Notes: generated by a model not told the origin, from the sequence alone. Shown: positions 15,373 through 24,484, numbered from the stretch's first letter. The stretch: DNA of 64,000 nucleotides from an uncultured Faecalibacterium sp. (GCA_934533135.1 CAKTBG010000002.1:1-64000), one strand, 5' to 3'. Translations and numbers: made by a program.

Positions 15373-16101
15373 GTGACCAACGGGCAGAACGCTGCAGGGC
15401 TGCGGATCGCTTTGGCAAGTTATGATCTGCGGCAGCTCCGGGTATGGAGCCATTATCTGGAGGAACAGAGCACCGGCCTGAGCAGCCATGGATTCCGCAG
15501 CGGCGGAGAGCTTCTGGTGGCATTGCTGCAGGGAGAACATTTCGATGTCGTGGTGCTGGGCAGCCAGCTGGAAGATATGTCTGCCATGGAGTTTCTGGGG
15601 CGGGTCGGCCGGATGCGGGAGCGTCCGTATTTCCTTTTGATGGATGAAGGCCCCCAAGACCGCGCTTCGGTCAGCCGGGATCCGGACGGCCCCTGCTACC
15701 TGATCCGGCAGACCAGCCTGCGGGATCTGCTGGAGCAGCTGCAGAATGTGCCCGGCGGCCCGACCCGGCCGGTGGAGCGGATCTGCAAACAATACTATGA
15801 CCGGTGGCACATCCAGCAGCCGGATGTCAACTGCACCTATCTGACGCAGGCGGTCTGCATCGCCTGCGGCTCCTCCATCCGGCTGGCGATCCGCAAAGAG
15901 ATCCTGCAGCAGATCGCCGAGCAGCATCACATGACCGTTGCGGCCGTCAACAGCGGCCTGCGGCGGATGATCGACGGCCTCGAGAGCCGTCAGCCGGCGG
16001 CGTGGAGGAACTTTAAGGAAAAATACCATCTGGATGAGGCGAGCGTGACCACCGGCAAGCTGATCTATGCCCTCAAGCGGGCGGTCGAACAGGATCTCTG
16101 A
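15373..16101 (+). CDS. Spo0A-like response regulator with degenerate receiver
   Basis: DNA-binding protein of 242 aa. Residues 10-118 follow a receiver fold, but the phospho-acceptor Asp is replaced by G63 (DVVVLG), the acidic pair by ASYD (15-18), and the conserved Lys by R112. Residues 155-240 resemble the Spo0A effector domain: YLTQAVCIACGSS, ILQQIAEQHHMTVAAVNSGL and a C-terminal KLIYALKRAV align with the sporulation regulator. GTG start with GGGAGGG 7 nt upstream. It is followed 64 bp later by a kinase-like gene. Faecalibacterium is described as non-sporulating, so this is presumably a repurposed, phosphorylation-independent relative. Target genes are unknown. Confidence 0.75.
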   Translation: MTNGQNAAGLRIALASYDLRQLRVWSHYLEEQSTGLSSHGFRSGGELLVALLQGEHFDVVVLGSQLEDMSAMEFLGRVGRMRERPYFLLMDEGPQDRASVSRDPDGPCYLIRQTSLRDLLEQLQNVPGGPTRPVERICKQYYDRWHIQQPDVNCTYLTQAVCIACGSSIRLAIRKEILQQIAEQHHMTVAAVNSGLRRMIDGLESRQPAAWRNFKEKYHLDEASVTTGKLIYALKRAVEQDL

Positions 16102-16165
16102 TCGCCTCGTCTCCGGCAAACAGCAAAAATACCGCGCAGATGTGCCGTGGAAAGGAGCAGGCAAC

Positions 16166-16996
16166 ATGAAGGATACCGCACAGAAAATGCAGACGCCGGA
16201 GCTGTCTGATCTCCCGGCGCAGGAATTCGGAGCCGTCTGCACCCATGCCCTGAGTCTGATCGACCAGAACCGGGAATATCTGCAGATGCACTTTTCCGGC
16301 AGGGGCGACGAGCGGGCAGAGACGGCTTTATCGGACATCGAAGTGGAGACCGTCCGGCTGGAACGGGCTTTGGCGGGGATGCTGCGGCTGTGGGAGGTCT
16401 CCTGCGGGAACGCACCGCCCCGGGCGCAGCGGTTCCGCAGGCTGGATCTCTGCCGCCTGCTGGGTGCTGTGGAAGCAATGGAAGAGCCGCTTTTCCGGCA
16501 GCTTGGCGTGACGCTGCGTGTGGAGCTTTCCGGACTGAAACAGGCTCCGCTCTCTGCCGACCCGGATCGGACCGAACAGGTGCTCCTGCATCTGCTCTCC
16601 AACGCACTGCAGGCCTGTTCCGGCACCCGGAACGCCAAGGTGGAGCTGACCCTTCGCCCGGAGGGGGAGGGCTACACGCTGACCGTCGCCGACAACGGCT
16701 GCGGTCTGCCGGTGCCGGAACGCTGGCAGGAGAACCACCGCCGCTTTTTGGGCGGAGCCAAGGTGGGGCTGCGGCTCTGCCGCGCCTATTGTGCCGATGC
16801 CGGGTGGGAGTTTTCGCTCACCGATCGGCCCGGCGGCGGGGCAGAAGCCGTGATCCGGATGCCTGCGCAGGCAGTGGAACTGCCCGATACCGTGGAGCTG
16901 AACGCGGCCGGAGAGCCGGAACAAGCCCGCCTGCTCTGGCTGCTGCGCCGGGAGCTGCGGCTGCTCTGCCCGCCGGAACTGCCGGAGAACCATTGA
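16166..16996 (+). CDS. Soluble histidine-kinase-like ATPase
   Basis: Cytoplasmic protein of 276 aa without membrane segments. A C-terminal HATPase_c domain shows the N-box (LLSNALQAC, N146), G1 box (DNGCG, 176-180) and a G2-like GGAKVGL (196-202). The N-terminal 20-80 region is helical and dimerisation-like; its only histidine of the right kind is H27 in CTHALSLI, which lacks the usual following acidic residue, so phosphotransfer is doubtful. AAAGGAG lies 8 nt before the ATG. It is co-transcribed with the Spo0A-like gene, whose receiver has no phospho-acceptor, so the pair may signal by binding. A terminator follows at 17005. Confidence 0.75.
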   Translation: MKDTAQKMQTPELSDLPAQEFGAVCTHALSLIDQNREYLQMHFSGRGDERAETALSDIEVETVRLERALAGMLRLWEVSCGNAPPRAQRFRRLDLCRLLGAVEAMEEPLFRQLGVTLRVELSGLKQAPLSADPDRTEQVLLHLLSNALQACSGTRNAKVELTLRPEGEGYTLTVADNGCGLPVPERWQENHRRFLGGAKVGLRLCRAYCADAGWEFSLTDRPGGGAEAVIRMPAQAVELPDTVELNAAGEPEQARLLWLLRRELRLLCPPELPENH

Positions 16997-17004
16997 TCCT
17001 TTGA

Positions 17005-17050
17005 CCCGCCGCACCGATGCAGGCTGCTGCACCGGCGCGGCGGGCTTTTT
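17005..17050 (+). terminator. Intrinsic terminator after the kinase-like gene
   Basis: CCCGCCGC (17005-17012) pairs with GCGGCGGG (17037-17044), followed by CTTTTT. Confidence 0.8.
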
Positions 17051-17189
17051 GCATCCGGAGGAAAAACCTGCAGGCAAAGAATCTTTACTGAAATTTGGAA
17101 AACACAAACAAAAACATTGAAAAATTCACAAAATGTTTAAGAAAAGAAGCGGAAAAACCGCAGGATCCATTGTAAAATAGAAGATGCCA

Positions 17190-17218
17190 TTGAATGTGAA
17201 ATCGAATTGAGTTATAAT
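17190..17218 (+). promoter_or_regulatory. Promoter of the activase/dehydratase operon
   Basis: TTGAAT (17190-17195), 17 bp, TATAAT (17213-17218). An inverted repeat GCGAATC-GACAAAAT-GATTCGC at 17229-17250 lies just downstream and could be an operator. Confidence 0.7.
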
Positions 17219-17336
17219 ACATTTGTATGCGAATCGACAAAATGATTCGCTAACAAACAAAAATCCGCAAGAATTTTTGTCGGAGAATCCGCACCGGAGG
17301 TTGTTCCGGCGGAACCCCATCAGGGAGGGAAGTAAC

Positions 17337-20270
17337 GTGAGAGTAGGTCTTGATATCGGCAGTACGACCATCAAGTGCGTCGTGCTGGACGAAAACGATA
17401 CCCTTGTATATTCGACATACGAACGGCATTACAGCCATATTCTGGAAAAGGCGCAGGAGCTTCTGCGCCGGATCGACGACGAACAGCTGCATGGCCGGAA
17501 AGCTCTGCTGAGCATTTCCGGCTCGGCCGGCATGGGTCTGGCCGACAGCTGCGGCGTGCCCTTTGTGCAGGAAGTGTTCTCGACCCGCGTGGCCGTCAAA
17601 AAGTTTGTTCCTGCGACGGACTGTGTCATCGAGCTGGGCGGCGAGGATGCCAAGATCCTCTTTTTGACCAACGGCACCGAAGTCCGGATGAACGGCAGCT
17701 GCGCCGGCGGCACGGGTGCCTTCATCGACCAGATGGCGACCCTGCTGAAGATGAGCGCGGACGAGATGAACCGGGCGGCAGAGCAGGCACAGCGTACCTA
17801 CACCATCGCATCCCGCTGCGGCGTGTTCGCCAAGAGCGACGTGCAGCCCCTCATCAATCAGGGCGCACGCACCGAGGACATCGCGGCCAGCATCTATAAG
17901 GCAGTCGTCAACCAGACCATCGCAGGTCTGGCACAGGGCCGCCCCATTCAGGGCAACATCCTGTATCTGGGCGGCCCGCTGACCTTCAGCACCGTCCTGC
18001 GCAAGAGCTTCGACGAGGCGTTGGGTGTCACCGGCACCTGCCCGGAGAACAGCCTGCTTTACGTTGCGCTGGGCGCGGCTCTCTACGCCGATCAGGAATT
18101 CAACCTCTCGGACGTGGCCAAGGCACTGGACGAGTATGCCGCCACCGCTACTTATGCCAGCGAGCCGCCGCTCTTTGCCAACAAGCAGGAGTATGAGGCG
18201 TTCCACGCCCGGCATATGTCCCACAGCGTGCCCCATGTGCCCTTTGGCGCACAGTGCGGCCCGGTCCACATCGGCATCGACTCCGGCTCCACCACTGTCA
18301 AGCTGGTGGTCGTGGACGAGAAGAGCCAGATCCTCTACACCAACTATCAGCCCAACCTCGGCAACCCGCTGCCCCTGATCCGGGAGCAGCTGCTCAAGAT
18401 CTACAAGGAGCATCCGGGTCTGCAGGTGGCCAGTGTGACCACCACCGGCTACGGCGAAGAGCTGGTCAAGAACGCATTCCGCTGCGATTACGGTCTGGTG
18501 GAGACGGTGGCGCATTTTACCGCCGCCAAATACTTTATGCCGGACGTCGATTTCATCATCGACATCGGCGGGCAGGACATGAAGTGCTTTAAGATCGAAG
18601 ATGGTGCCATCAGCAACATCTTCCTGAACGAGGCCTGCTCCTCCGGCTGCGGCAGCTTCCTGCAGACCTTCGCGCAGGCTCTGGGCTACGACGTCAAGGA
18701 CTTTGCCGCACTGGGTCTGTTCGCAGACCGTCCGGTGGATCTCGGCAGCCGCTGCACCGTCTTTATGAACAGCTCGGTCAAGCAGGCACAGAAGGACGGT
18801 GCTAGCATCGAGAACATCTCGGCCGGTCTGTCCATCAGCGTGGTCAAGAACGCGCTGTACAAGGTCATCCGTGCGTCCAGCCCCGAAGAACTGGGGCGGA
18901 AGATCGTCGTGCAGGGCGGCACCTTCTACAACGAAGCCGTTCTCCGCGCCTTCGAGAAGGAGATGGGCGTGGACGTGATCCGCCCCGACATCGCCGGTCT
19001 GATGGGAGCCTATGGTGCGGCTCTTTACGGCCTGCGCCAGAGCCATAAGAACGGCCAGACCGTTTCGCACACGATGGGTCTGCAGGAGCTGGAAGCCTTT
19101 GACCAGAAAGTGGTCAGCGTCAAGTGCGGCGGCTGCGGCAACCACTGCCAGCTGACCGTCAATACCTTTGCCGATGGCCGCAAGTTCATCTCTGGCAACC
19201 GCTGCGATAAGCCTGTGACCGGCAAGAGCGAGGACAACAGCCTCAACCTCTACGCCTATAAGCAGCAGCTTCTGGCCAGCTACAAACCGGTGCCCGGCAA
19301 ACGCGGCTCCATCGGCATCCCGCTCTGCCTTGGCTTCTATGAGCTGCTGCCCTTCTGGTATGCCTTCTGGACCAAGCTGGGCTTCGCAGTCCACACCAGC
19401 CCGGTGTCCAGCCGCGGCCTGTATCTGGCGGGTCAGGCGACCATCCCCAGCGATACCGCCTGCTTCCCGGCCAAGCTCAGCCACGGCCACATCAAGGCTC
19501 TGAGCCAGATGCAGCTGGACGCGATCTTCTACCCCTGCCTGACCTATAACATCGACGAGGGCTTGGGCGACAACCATTACAACTGCCCCGTGGTCGCGTA
19601 CTACCCCGAAGTTCTGGCTGGCAACTGCCCGGAGCTGGAAGGCAAAAAATTCATTTACGATTACGTCGGCATCCATCGCCCGAAGGATTTCGTCAAGAAG
19701 ATGGCGAAGGAGATCCTGCCCAAGTACTTCAGCGGCATTTCCGAGAAGGAAGTGCAGGAGGCCGCCGACGCCGCCTTTGCCGAGTACGAGGCACACATGG
19801 CCAAGATCCGGGTCAAGGGCAGCGAGATCATCGACGAGGCGCGTCGGCAGGGCAAGCGGATCATCGTGCTGGCCGGCCGCCCCTACCATGTCGATCCCGA
19901 GGTCAACCATGGCATCGACCACCTCATCACCCGCCATGGAGCCGCGGTCGTCACCGAGGACAGCATCTCCAACCGGGTGCAGAAGTTCCCGACCAGCGTC
20001 CTGAACCAGTGGACGTACCACAGCCGCCTGTATGCGGCGGCCAAGTACTGCACCACCCAGAAGGATATGGATCTGGTGCAGCTGGTCTCCTTTGGCTGCG
20101 GCGTGGACGCCATCACCACCGACGAGACCCGCGAGATCCTGCAGGCGGGCGGCAAGCTCTACACCCAGCTCAAGATCGACGAGATCACCAACCTTGGTGC
20201 AGTCAACATCCGTCTGCGCAGCCTCTTTGCGGCTCTGGACGAGCGTGACGAGGATCGGAAAGGGGAGTAA
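17337..20270 (+). CDS. 2-hydroxyacyl-CoA dehydratase activase-like protein, duplicated ASKHA domains (N-terminal half of split protein)
   Basis: 977 aa. Two BadF/BcrAD-type ATPase domains occur in tandem: GLDIGSTTIKCVVLD at 3-17 and GIDSGSTTVKLVVVD near 315. Each has the NGSCAGGTGAF or NEACSSGCGSF loop whose cysteine holds the bridging 4Fe-4S cluster in activases. A Cys-rich KCGGCGNHC segment follows near 597, then a dehydratase-like (DUF2229) region. In many Firmicutes this is one chain of about 1400 aa; here the rest is in the next gene, 3 nt away. GTG start, GGAGGG 7 nt upstream. Substrate not determined. These large fusions differ from true hydroxyglutaryl-CoA activases. Confidence 0.85.
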   Translation: MRVGLDIGSTTIKCVVLDENDTLVYSTYERHYSHILEKAQELLRRIDDEQLHGRKALLSISGSAGMGLADSCGVPFVQEVFSTRVAVKKFVPATDCVIELGGEDAKILFLTNGTEVRMNGSCAGGTGAFIDQMATLLKMSADEMNRAAEQAQRTYTIASRCGVFAKSDVQPLINQGARTEDIAASIYKAVVNQTIAGLAQGRPIQGNILYLGGPLTFSTVLRKSFDEALGVTGTCPENSLLYVALGAALYADQEFNLSDVAKALDEYAATATYASEPPLFANKQEYEAFHARHMSHSVPHVPFGAQCGPVHIGIDSGSTTVKLVVVDEKSQILYTNYQPNLGNPLPLIREQLLKIYKEHPGLQVASVTTTGYGEELVKNAFRCDYGLVETVAHFTAAKYFMPDVDFIIDIGGQDMKCFKIEDGAISNIFLNEACSSGCGSFLQTFAQALGYDVKDFAALGLFADRPVDLGSRCTVFMNSSVKQAQKDGASIENISAGLSISVVKNALYKVIRASSPEELGRKIVVQGGTFYNEAVLRAFEKEMGVDVIRPDIAGLMGAYGAALYGLRQSHKNGQTVSHTMGLQELEAFDQKVVSVKCGGCGNHCQLTVNTFADGRKFISGNRCDKPVTGKSEDNSLNLYAYKQQLLASYKPVPGKRGSIGIPLCLGFYELLPFWYAFWTKLGFAVHTSPVSSRGLYLAGQATIPSDTACFPAKLSHGHIKALSQMQLDAIFYPCLTYNIDEGLGDNHYNCPVVAYYPEVLAGNCPELEGKKFIYDYVGIHRPKDFVKKMAKEILPKYFSGISEKEVQEAADAAFAEYEAHMAKIRVKGSEIIDEARRQGKRIIVLAGRPYHVDPEVNHGIDHLITRHGAAVVTEDSISNRVQKFPTSVLNQWTYHSRLYAAAKYCTTQKDMDLVQLVSFGCGVDAITTDETREILQAGGKLYTQLKIDEITNLGAVNIRLRSLFAALDERDEDRKGE

Positions 20271-20273
20271 TCC

Positions 20274-21605
20274 ATGGAATACAATTACCCGAAATTTACC
20301 CCGGAGATGAAGAAGACCCACACCATCCTCATCCCCAATATGGCCATCACCCAGTTCCGTCTGCTGGAGTATGCCCTGCGCTACGACGGCTACAAGTGCG
20401 AGATTCTCGGCAACTGCGGCAGCGCAGTCGCGCAGCTGGGGCTGAAATACGTCCACAACGACACCTGCTACCCGGCTCTGCTGGTCATCGGCCAGTTCCT
20501 CGACGCGCTGAACAGCGGCAAGTACGACCTTGCACATACGGCTCTGCTGATCACCCAGACCGGCGGCGGCTGCCGTGCTTCCAACTACATCCACCTGCTC
20601 CGCAAGGCTCTGGTCAAGGCGGGCTATCCGGAGATCCCGGTCGCCAGCCTGAACTTTTCGGGTCTCGAGAAGGACAGCGGCTTCCAGATGACCCTGCCGC
20701 TGGCACGCCGTGCCCTTGCCTGCGTGTTCTACGGCGACCTGCTCTGCGCCCTGCGCAATCAGGTGGCTCCCTACGAGAACGAGAAGGGGGCTGCCGACAA
20801 GATGGTGGATCTCTGGGTCGAGCGTCTGGGGCGTGTTCTGCTGGCCGGAAAGGGCTTTACCTCCCGTGAGATGAAGCATACCTTCCCGCTGATCGCCAAG
20901 GATTTCGCCAAGATCCCCGTCACCCGTGTGCCGAAGGTCAAGGTCGGCGTCGTCGGCGAGATCTATGTCAAGTACAGCCCGCTGGGAAACAACGATCTGC
21001 AGAAATTCCTCGAAAGTCAGGATTGCGAGGTCAATTTCCCGGGTCTGATGGGCTTTGTCCAGTACTGCATCTTCAACATGGGCGAGGATCACGTCCTCTA
21101 CGGCGGTGCGCTGGGCATCAAGCTGGGCACCGACCAGCTGCTCAACTGGCTGGACAGCGTGGAGCGTGCCATGCTGAAAGCCACCGCCGACGCCGGTTTC
21201 TACGCACCCGGCCCCTTCAAGGAGCTGGTCGAAAAACCCAAGGGCGTCATCTCGCTGGGTGCCAAGATGGGCGAGGGCTGGCTGCTGACCGCCGAGATGA
21301 TCGAGCTGGTGCAGGGCGGCTATGGCAACATCGTCTGCGCCCAGCCCTTCGGCTGCCTGCCCAACCACATCGTCGGCAAAGGCATGGTCAACAAGATCCG
21401 CGCCCTCTACCCGGCGGCGAACATCACCCCCATCGACTACGACCCCAGTGCCACCAAGGTCAATCAGGAAAACCGCATCAAATTGATGCTGGCTGTCGCC
21501 AAGGAGCGGCTGAATAACCCCTCCGCCGTGGACGCCAAGCCCCTTACCGCCGAGCAGATCGCCGGCGGCGCACCGAACCTCTCCCATGAGATGGCAACGG
21601 TCTGA
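20274..21605 (+). CDS. 2-hydroxyacyl-CoA dehydratase-like protein (C-terminal half of split activase fusion)
   Basis: 443 aa with the pattern of the dehydratase D/DUF2229 C-terminal module: NDTCYPALLVIGQFLDAL, ITQTGGGCRASNY and CAQPFGCLPNHIVGKG carry conserved cysteines likely to hold an Fe-S cluster. GGGGAGT precedes the ATG by about 5 nt. With the upstream 977-aa protein it rebuilds the roughly 1420-aa single-chain family, so the two presumably form a complex. The alternative that an indel split one gene is unlikely, because both halves keep good start signals and intact domains. The reaction is unknown. A hairpin terminator follows. Confidence 0.83.
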   Translation: MEYNYPKFTPEMKKTHTILIPNMAITQFRLLEYALRYDGYKCEILGNCGSAVAQLGLKYVHNDTCYPALLVIGQFLDALNSGKYDLAHTALLITQTGGGCRASNYIHLLRKALVKAGYPEIPVASLNFSGLEKDSGFQMTLPLARRALACVFYGDLLCALRNQVAPYENEKGAADKMVDLWVERLGRVLLAGKGFTSREMKHTFPLIAKDFAKIPVTRVPKVKVGVVGEIYVKYSPLGNNDLQKFLESQDCEVNFPGLMGFVQYCIFNMGEDHVLYGGALGIKLGTDQLLNWLDSVERAMLKATADAGFYAPGPFKELVEKPKGVISLGAKMGEGWLLTAEMIELVQGGYGNIVCAQPFGCLPNHIVGKGMVNKIRALYPAANITPIDYDPSATKVNQENRIKLMLAVAKERLNNPSAVDAKPLTAEQIAGGAPNLSHEMATV

Positions 21606-21618
21606 TTTCTATCAACGA

Positions 21619-21667
21619 AAAAGAACTCCGCAAAGGGTGTGATATGTACCCGATGCGGAGTTCTTTA
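21619..21667. terminator. Bidirectional terminator between activase operon and phosphofructokinase
   Basis: AAAGAACTCCGCA (21620-21632) pairs with TGCGGAGTTCTTT (21654-21666). The same stem sequence recurs at 54720-54764. Confidence 0.8.
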
Positions 21668-21696
21668 TGTTTTACCAGACCTTCAAAAAGGAGAAA

Positions 21697-22929
21697 TTAC
21701 TTTTTATTCTTCATGTAAATGTGGTGGGGCAGACCGGCGATATAGAGCGGGGTCAGCTCGGCCTGAATGAGCGGGCGGGCATAATCGAGGAATTCCTCAG
21801 TCATCTGGGTATGATTCTCGTTCATCCAGCTCAGGGGCACCTTCTTCTCGAGATTTGCGACCTCGCTGATGGGGTGCAGCTCGGTGGTACACTGATACGG
21901 GCTGTTGGAGATCCGCTTCAGGGCGACCATCTGGCCGGTGACGCCCTCAAAGGCGGCCTTGGCCGCAGCACCGCCGACCTGATAGGCCTCGGTGATGTCG
22001 GTGCGGCTGGTCAGGTGGCCAGCGCAACGCTGCAGGGTCGAAAGCTCGATGCAGCGGGTCTTGGTGTCCAGATTGCGGGCGACCGTGTTGGCGAGGAAAC
22101 GCGCCGTGCCGGTCAGGGCTTTGTGGCCGAAAGCGTCCACGGCATGGACATCGTCGGCCAGCTCGCAGACATAGCGGCCATCCTCCAGCTTGACGCCTTC
22201 GGAGACGGCAATGACGATGCTGGGCTTCTTTTCCTGCATGACGCGAACCTTCTCGATGAAGTGATCCACGTTGAAGGGAACTTCGGGCAGGCAGATCATG
22301 TCCACGCCCTCGCAGTCGTCGCCCTTGGCGAGGGCGGCGGCGGCCGTCAGCCAGCCGGCGTTGCGGCCCATGATCTCGACGACGGTGACGTATTTGGTGC
22401 CGTACACCGTGGCGTCGCGGATGATCTCCTTCATGACCACGCCGATGTACTTGGCAGCGGAGCCATAGCCGGGGGTGTGGTCGGTGACCATCAGATCGTT
22501 GTCGATGGTCTTGGGCACGCCCATAAAGCGGATGTCGCTGTCGATCCGGGCACCGTAATCGGCCAGTTTGCCGATGGTATCCATCGAGTCGTTGCCGCCG
22601 ATGTAGAAGAAGTAGCCGATGTCGAGCTTTTCGAGGATGGCAAACAGCTTCTGATAGACGGCCTCATCGGTGTGCCAATCCGGGAGCTTGTAACGGCAGC
22701 TGCCGAGGAAGCTGGACGGGGTGCGCTTGAGCAGCTCGATGTCGAGGTCGTCGGTCAGCAGGGTGGACAGATCCACGACCCGCTCCTCCAGCAGACCGGC
22801 GACGCCGTTGCACATACCGTATACAACATTTGCGCCGCGGCTCTTGCAGCTCTCAAATACACCTGCCAGACTTGCGTTGATAACGGAAGTCGGGCCGCCA
22901 GACTGACCAACGATTGCATTTTTACCCAT
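21697..22929 (-). CDS. pfp: 6-phosphofructokinase, probably pyrophosphate-dependent (second of tandem pair)
   Basis: Glycolytic enzyme of 410 aa phosphorylating fructose 6-phosphate. The donor-site loop reads GGNDS (not GGDGT) and the catalytic region PKTIDND (not PGTIDND). The lysine of PKT is the mark of pyrophosphate-using enzymes. MGRNAGW and SEGVKL complete the sugar-phosphate site. AAGGAG precedes the ATG by 8 nt. It lies 94 bp downstream of a paralogue of equal length on the same strand, with a shared layout (VGQSGGPTSVIN versus IGQSGGPTAVIN). Donor assignment rests on motifs only; reversible function in gluconeogenesis is possible. Confidence 0.87.
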   Translation of the reverse strand: MGKNAIVGQSGGPTSVINASLAGVFESCKSRGANVVYGMCNGVAGLLEERVVDLSTLLTDDLDIELLKRTPSSFLGSCRYKLPDWHTDEAVYQKLFAILEKLDIGYFFYIGGNDSMDTIGKLADYGARIDSDIRFMGVPKTIDNDLMVTDHTPGYGSAAKYIGVVMKEIIRDATVYGTKYVTVVEIMGRNAGWLTAAAALAKGDDCEGVDMICLPEVPFNVDHFIEKVRVMQEKKPSIVIAVSEGVKLEDGRYVCELADDVHAVDAFGHKALTGTARFLANTVARNLDTKTRCIELSTLQRCAGHLTSRTDITEAYQVGGAAAKAAFEGVTGQMVALKRISNSPYQCTTELHPISEVANLEKKVPLSWMNENHTQMTEEFLDYARPLIQAELTPLYIAGLPHHIYMKNKK

Positions 22930-23023
22930 GATGATTTCTCCTTTTTGTTGTTTTCTGTTTCGGCTTTATAATACTCGTGCAGGAGCACGAAAACAGACGT
23001 GCGGAAGGAAACGGGAGCAGAAA

Positions 23024-24247
23024 TTACAGGTGGATGTGCCGCGGGGTGCCGTTGACGTAGACGGGGGTCACCTCGTCGAGGATCAGCGGGCGGGCATACT
23101 CTTCAAACGCGGCGGTGACCTGCATTCCGTCCGGGGTGATCCAATCCAGCGGAACCTTCTTCTCGAGGTTGGCCACCTGCTGGACATCCACCGACTCGGT
23201 GACGCACTGGTAGGGATAGGCCGACAGCCGCTTGAGGGCGATCATCCGGCCGGTCTCACCGGCAAAGGCGGCAGCAGCCGCTGCGCCGCCCACGGCATAC
23301 GCCTCGTTCACGTCGGTGCGGCTGGCCAGATGGCTGGCGCACCGCTGCAGGGTCGAGAACTCGATGGCACGGCTCTTGCAGTTCAGCTTGTCGTGGATGA
23401 GGTCGGACAGATAGCGGCTGGTGCCGCTGAGGATGGCTTTGTGGCCAAACGCATCCAGCTGCCCGGCGGTGGAGACCAGATCGCACAGATAGGTGCCATC
23501 GGCGGTCTTGACGCCCTCGCTGGCGGCAATGATGACGTTGGGCTTGATGCGCTGCAGCTCGTCCACCTTGGCGAGGAACTTGTCCGGGTCAAAGGGAACT
23601 TCGGGCAGCAGGATGAGGTCGGGGCCTTCGCAGTCGTCGCCGCCGGCGAGACAGGCAGCACCGGCCAGCCACCCGGCATGACGCCCCATGATCTCGGCCA
23701 CCGTGACGCTGCGGAGGTTGTAGACCGAGGAATCCCGGATGACCTCTTTGAGGATGGTGGCAATGTACTTGGCGGCCGAGCCGTAACCGGGGGTATGGTC
23801 GGTCAGGCAGAGGTCGTTGTCGATGGTCTTGGGCACGCCGATGAAGCGGACGCTGCTGCCGACCTGTGCGCCATAGCGGGAGAGCTTGGCGATGGTGTCC
23901 ATCGAGTCGTTGCCGCCGATGTAGAACAGCGCGCAGACGTCGTACTTCTCAAACAGGGTGAACAGCTTGACGTAAGGGGTGGAATCCTGTTCGGGTTCCG
24001 GGAGTTTGTAGCGGCAGCTGCCCAGATAGCTGGACGGGGTGCGCTTGAGCAGCTCGATGCTCATCCGGTCGTCCAGCAGGACATTCAGCTCGATCAGCTC
24101 TTCTTTGAGCAGACCCTCGATGCCGTACTTCATGCCGTAGACTTTGTTGGCACCCAAACTGCACGCGGCTTTGTAGACTCCCGCGAGGCTGGAGTTGATG
24201 ACGGCAGTCGGGCCACCGCTCTGGCCGATGATCACATTTTTGGCCAT
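23024..24247 (-). CDS. pfp: 6-phosphofructokinase, probably pyrophosphate-dependent (first of tandem pair)
   Basis: Paralogue of the downstream gene; 407 aa. It keeps GGNDS, PKTIDND, the GYGSAAKYIAT segment, MGRHAGWLA and SEGVK. The start at 24247 has AAGGAGG 7 nt upstream, which rules out the longer frame. Promoter TTGCAT-17-TACAAT lies at 24445-24473. It diverges from the SGNH hydrolase gene across 413 bp. Two intact neighbouring copies suggest either dosage or division of labour (direction or donor). Confidence 0.87.
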   Translation of the reverse strand: MAKNVIIGQSGGPTAVINSSLAGVYKAACSLGANKVYGMKYGIEGLLKEELIELNVLLDDRMSIELLKRTPSSYLGSCRYKLPEPEQDSTPYVKLFTLFEKYDVCALFYIGGNDSMDTIAKLSRYGAQVGSSVRFIGVPKTIDNDLCLTDHTPGYGSAAKYIATILKEVIRDSSVYNLRSVTVAEIMGRHAGWLAGAACLAGGDDCEGPDLILLPEVPFDPDKFLAKVDELQRIKPNVIIAASEGVKTADGTYLCDLVSTAGQLDAFGHKAILSGTSRYLSDLIHDKLNCKSRAIEFSTLQRCASHLASRTDVNEAYAVGGAAAAAAFAGETGRMIALKRLSAYPYQCVTESVDVQQVANLEKKVPLDWITPDGMQVTAAFEEYARPLILDEVTPVYVNGTPRHIHL

Positions 24248-24444
24248 GAGAACCTCCTTCGTATCATTTCGACAAAATTTCACTTCCTGCAAGCCGAGTC
24301 CCGCACCGCCCTTTTTTCAGCGGCCCGCGCGCCCTGCACTGCGCACAACGGCCAGACGGCAAACAAAAACGGCTGCAAGTAGCACAAAAAACATACAGGG
24401 ATGTGCAAGCACTTCGAGTAAAGTGTGCAAATCGCTGCATCTCT

Positions 24445-24473
24445 ATTGTACCCGTTTTGCCTGTTGTATGCAA
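24445..24473 (-). promoter_or_regulatory. Promoter of the phosphofructokinase pair
   Basis: On the minus strand, TTGCAT (24468-24473), 17 bp, TACAAT (24445-24450). The roughly 200-nt leader down to 24247 shows no gene. Confidence 0.65.
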
Positions 24474-24484
24474 GCCCCAATTGG

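Noticed and set aside
15041..15523. Arg/Pro-rich minus-strand frame upstream of the Spo0A-like gene
   Set aside because: It overlaps the Spo0A-like coding start and its promoter, with no ribosome site and no similarity.
17250..21587. Very long open frame on the minus strand opposite the activase operon
   Set aside because: It mirrors two well-supported plus-strand genes, has no ribosome site or recognisable domain, and is a result of high GC with few stop codons.
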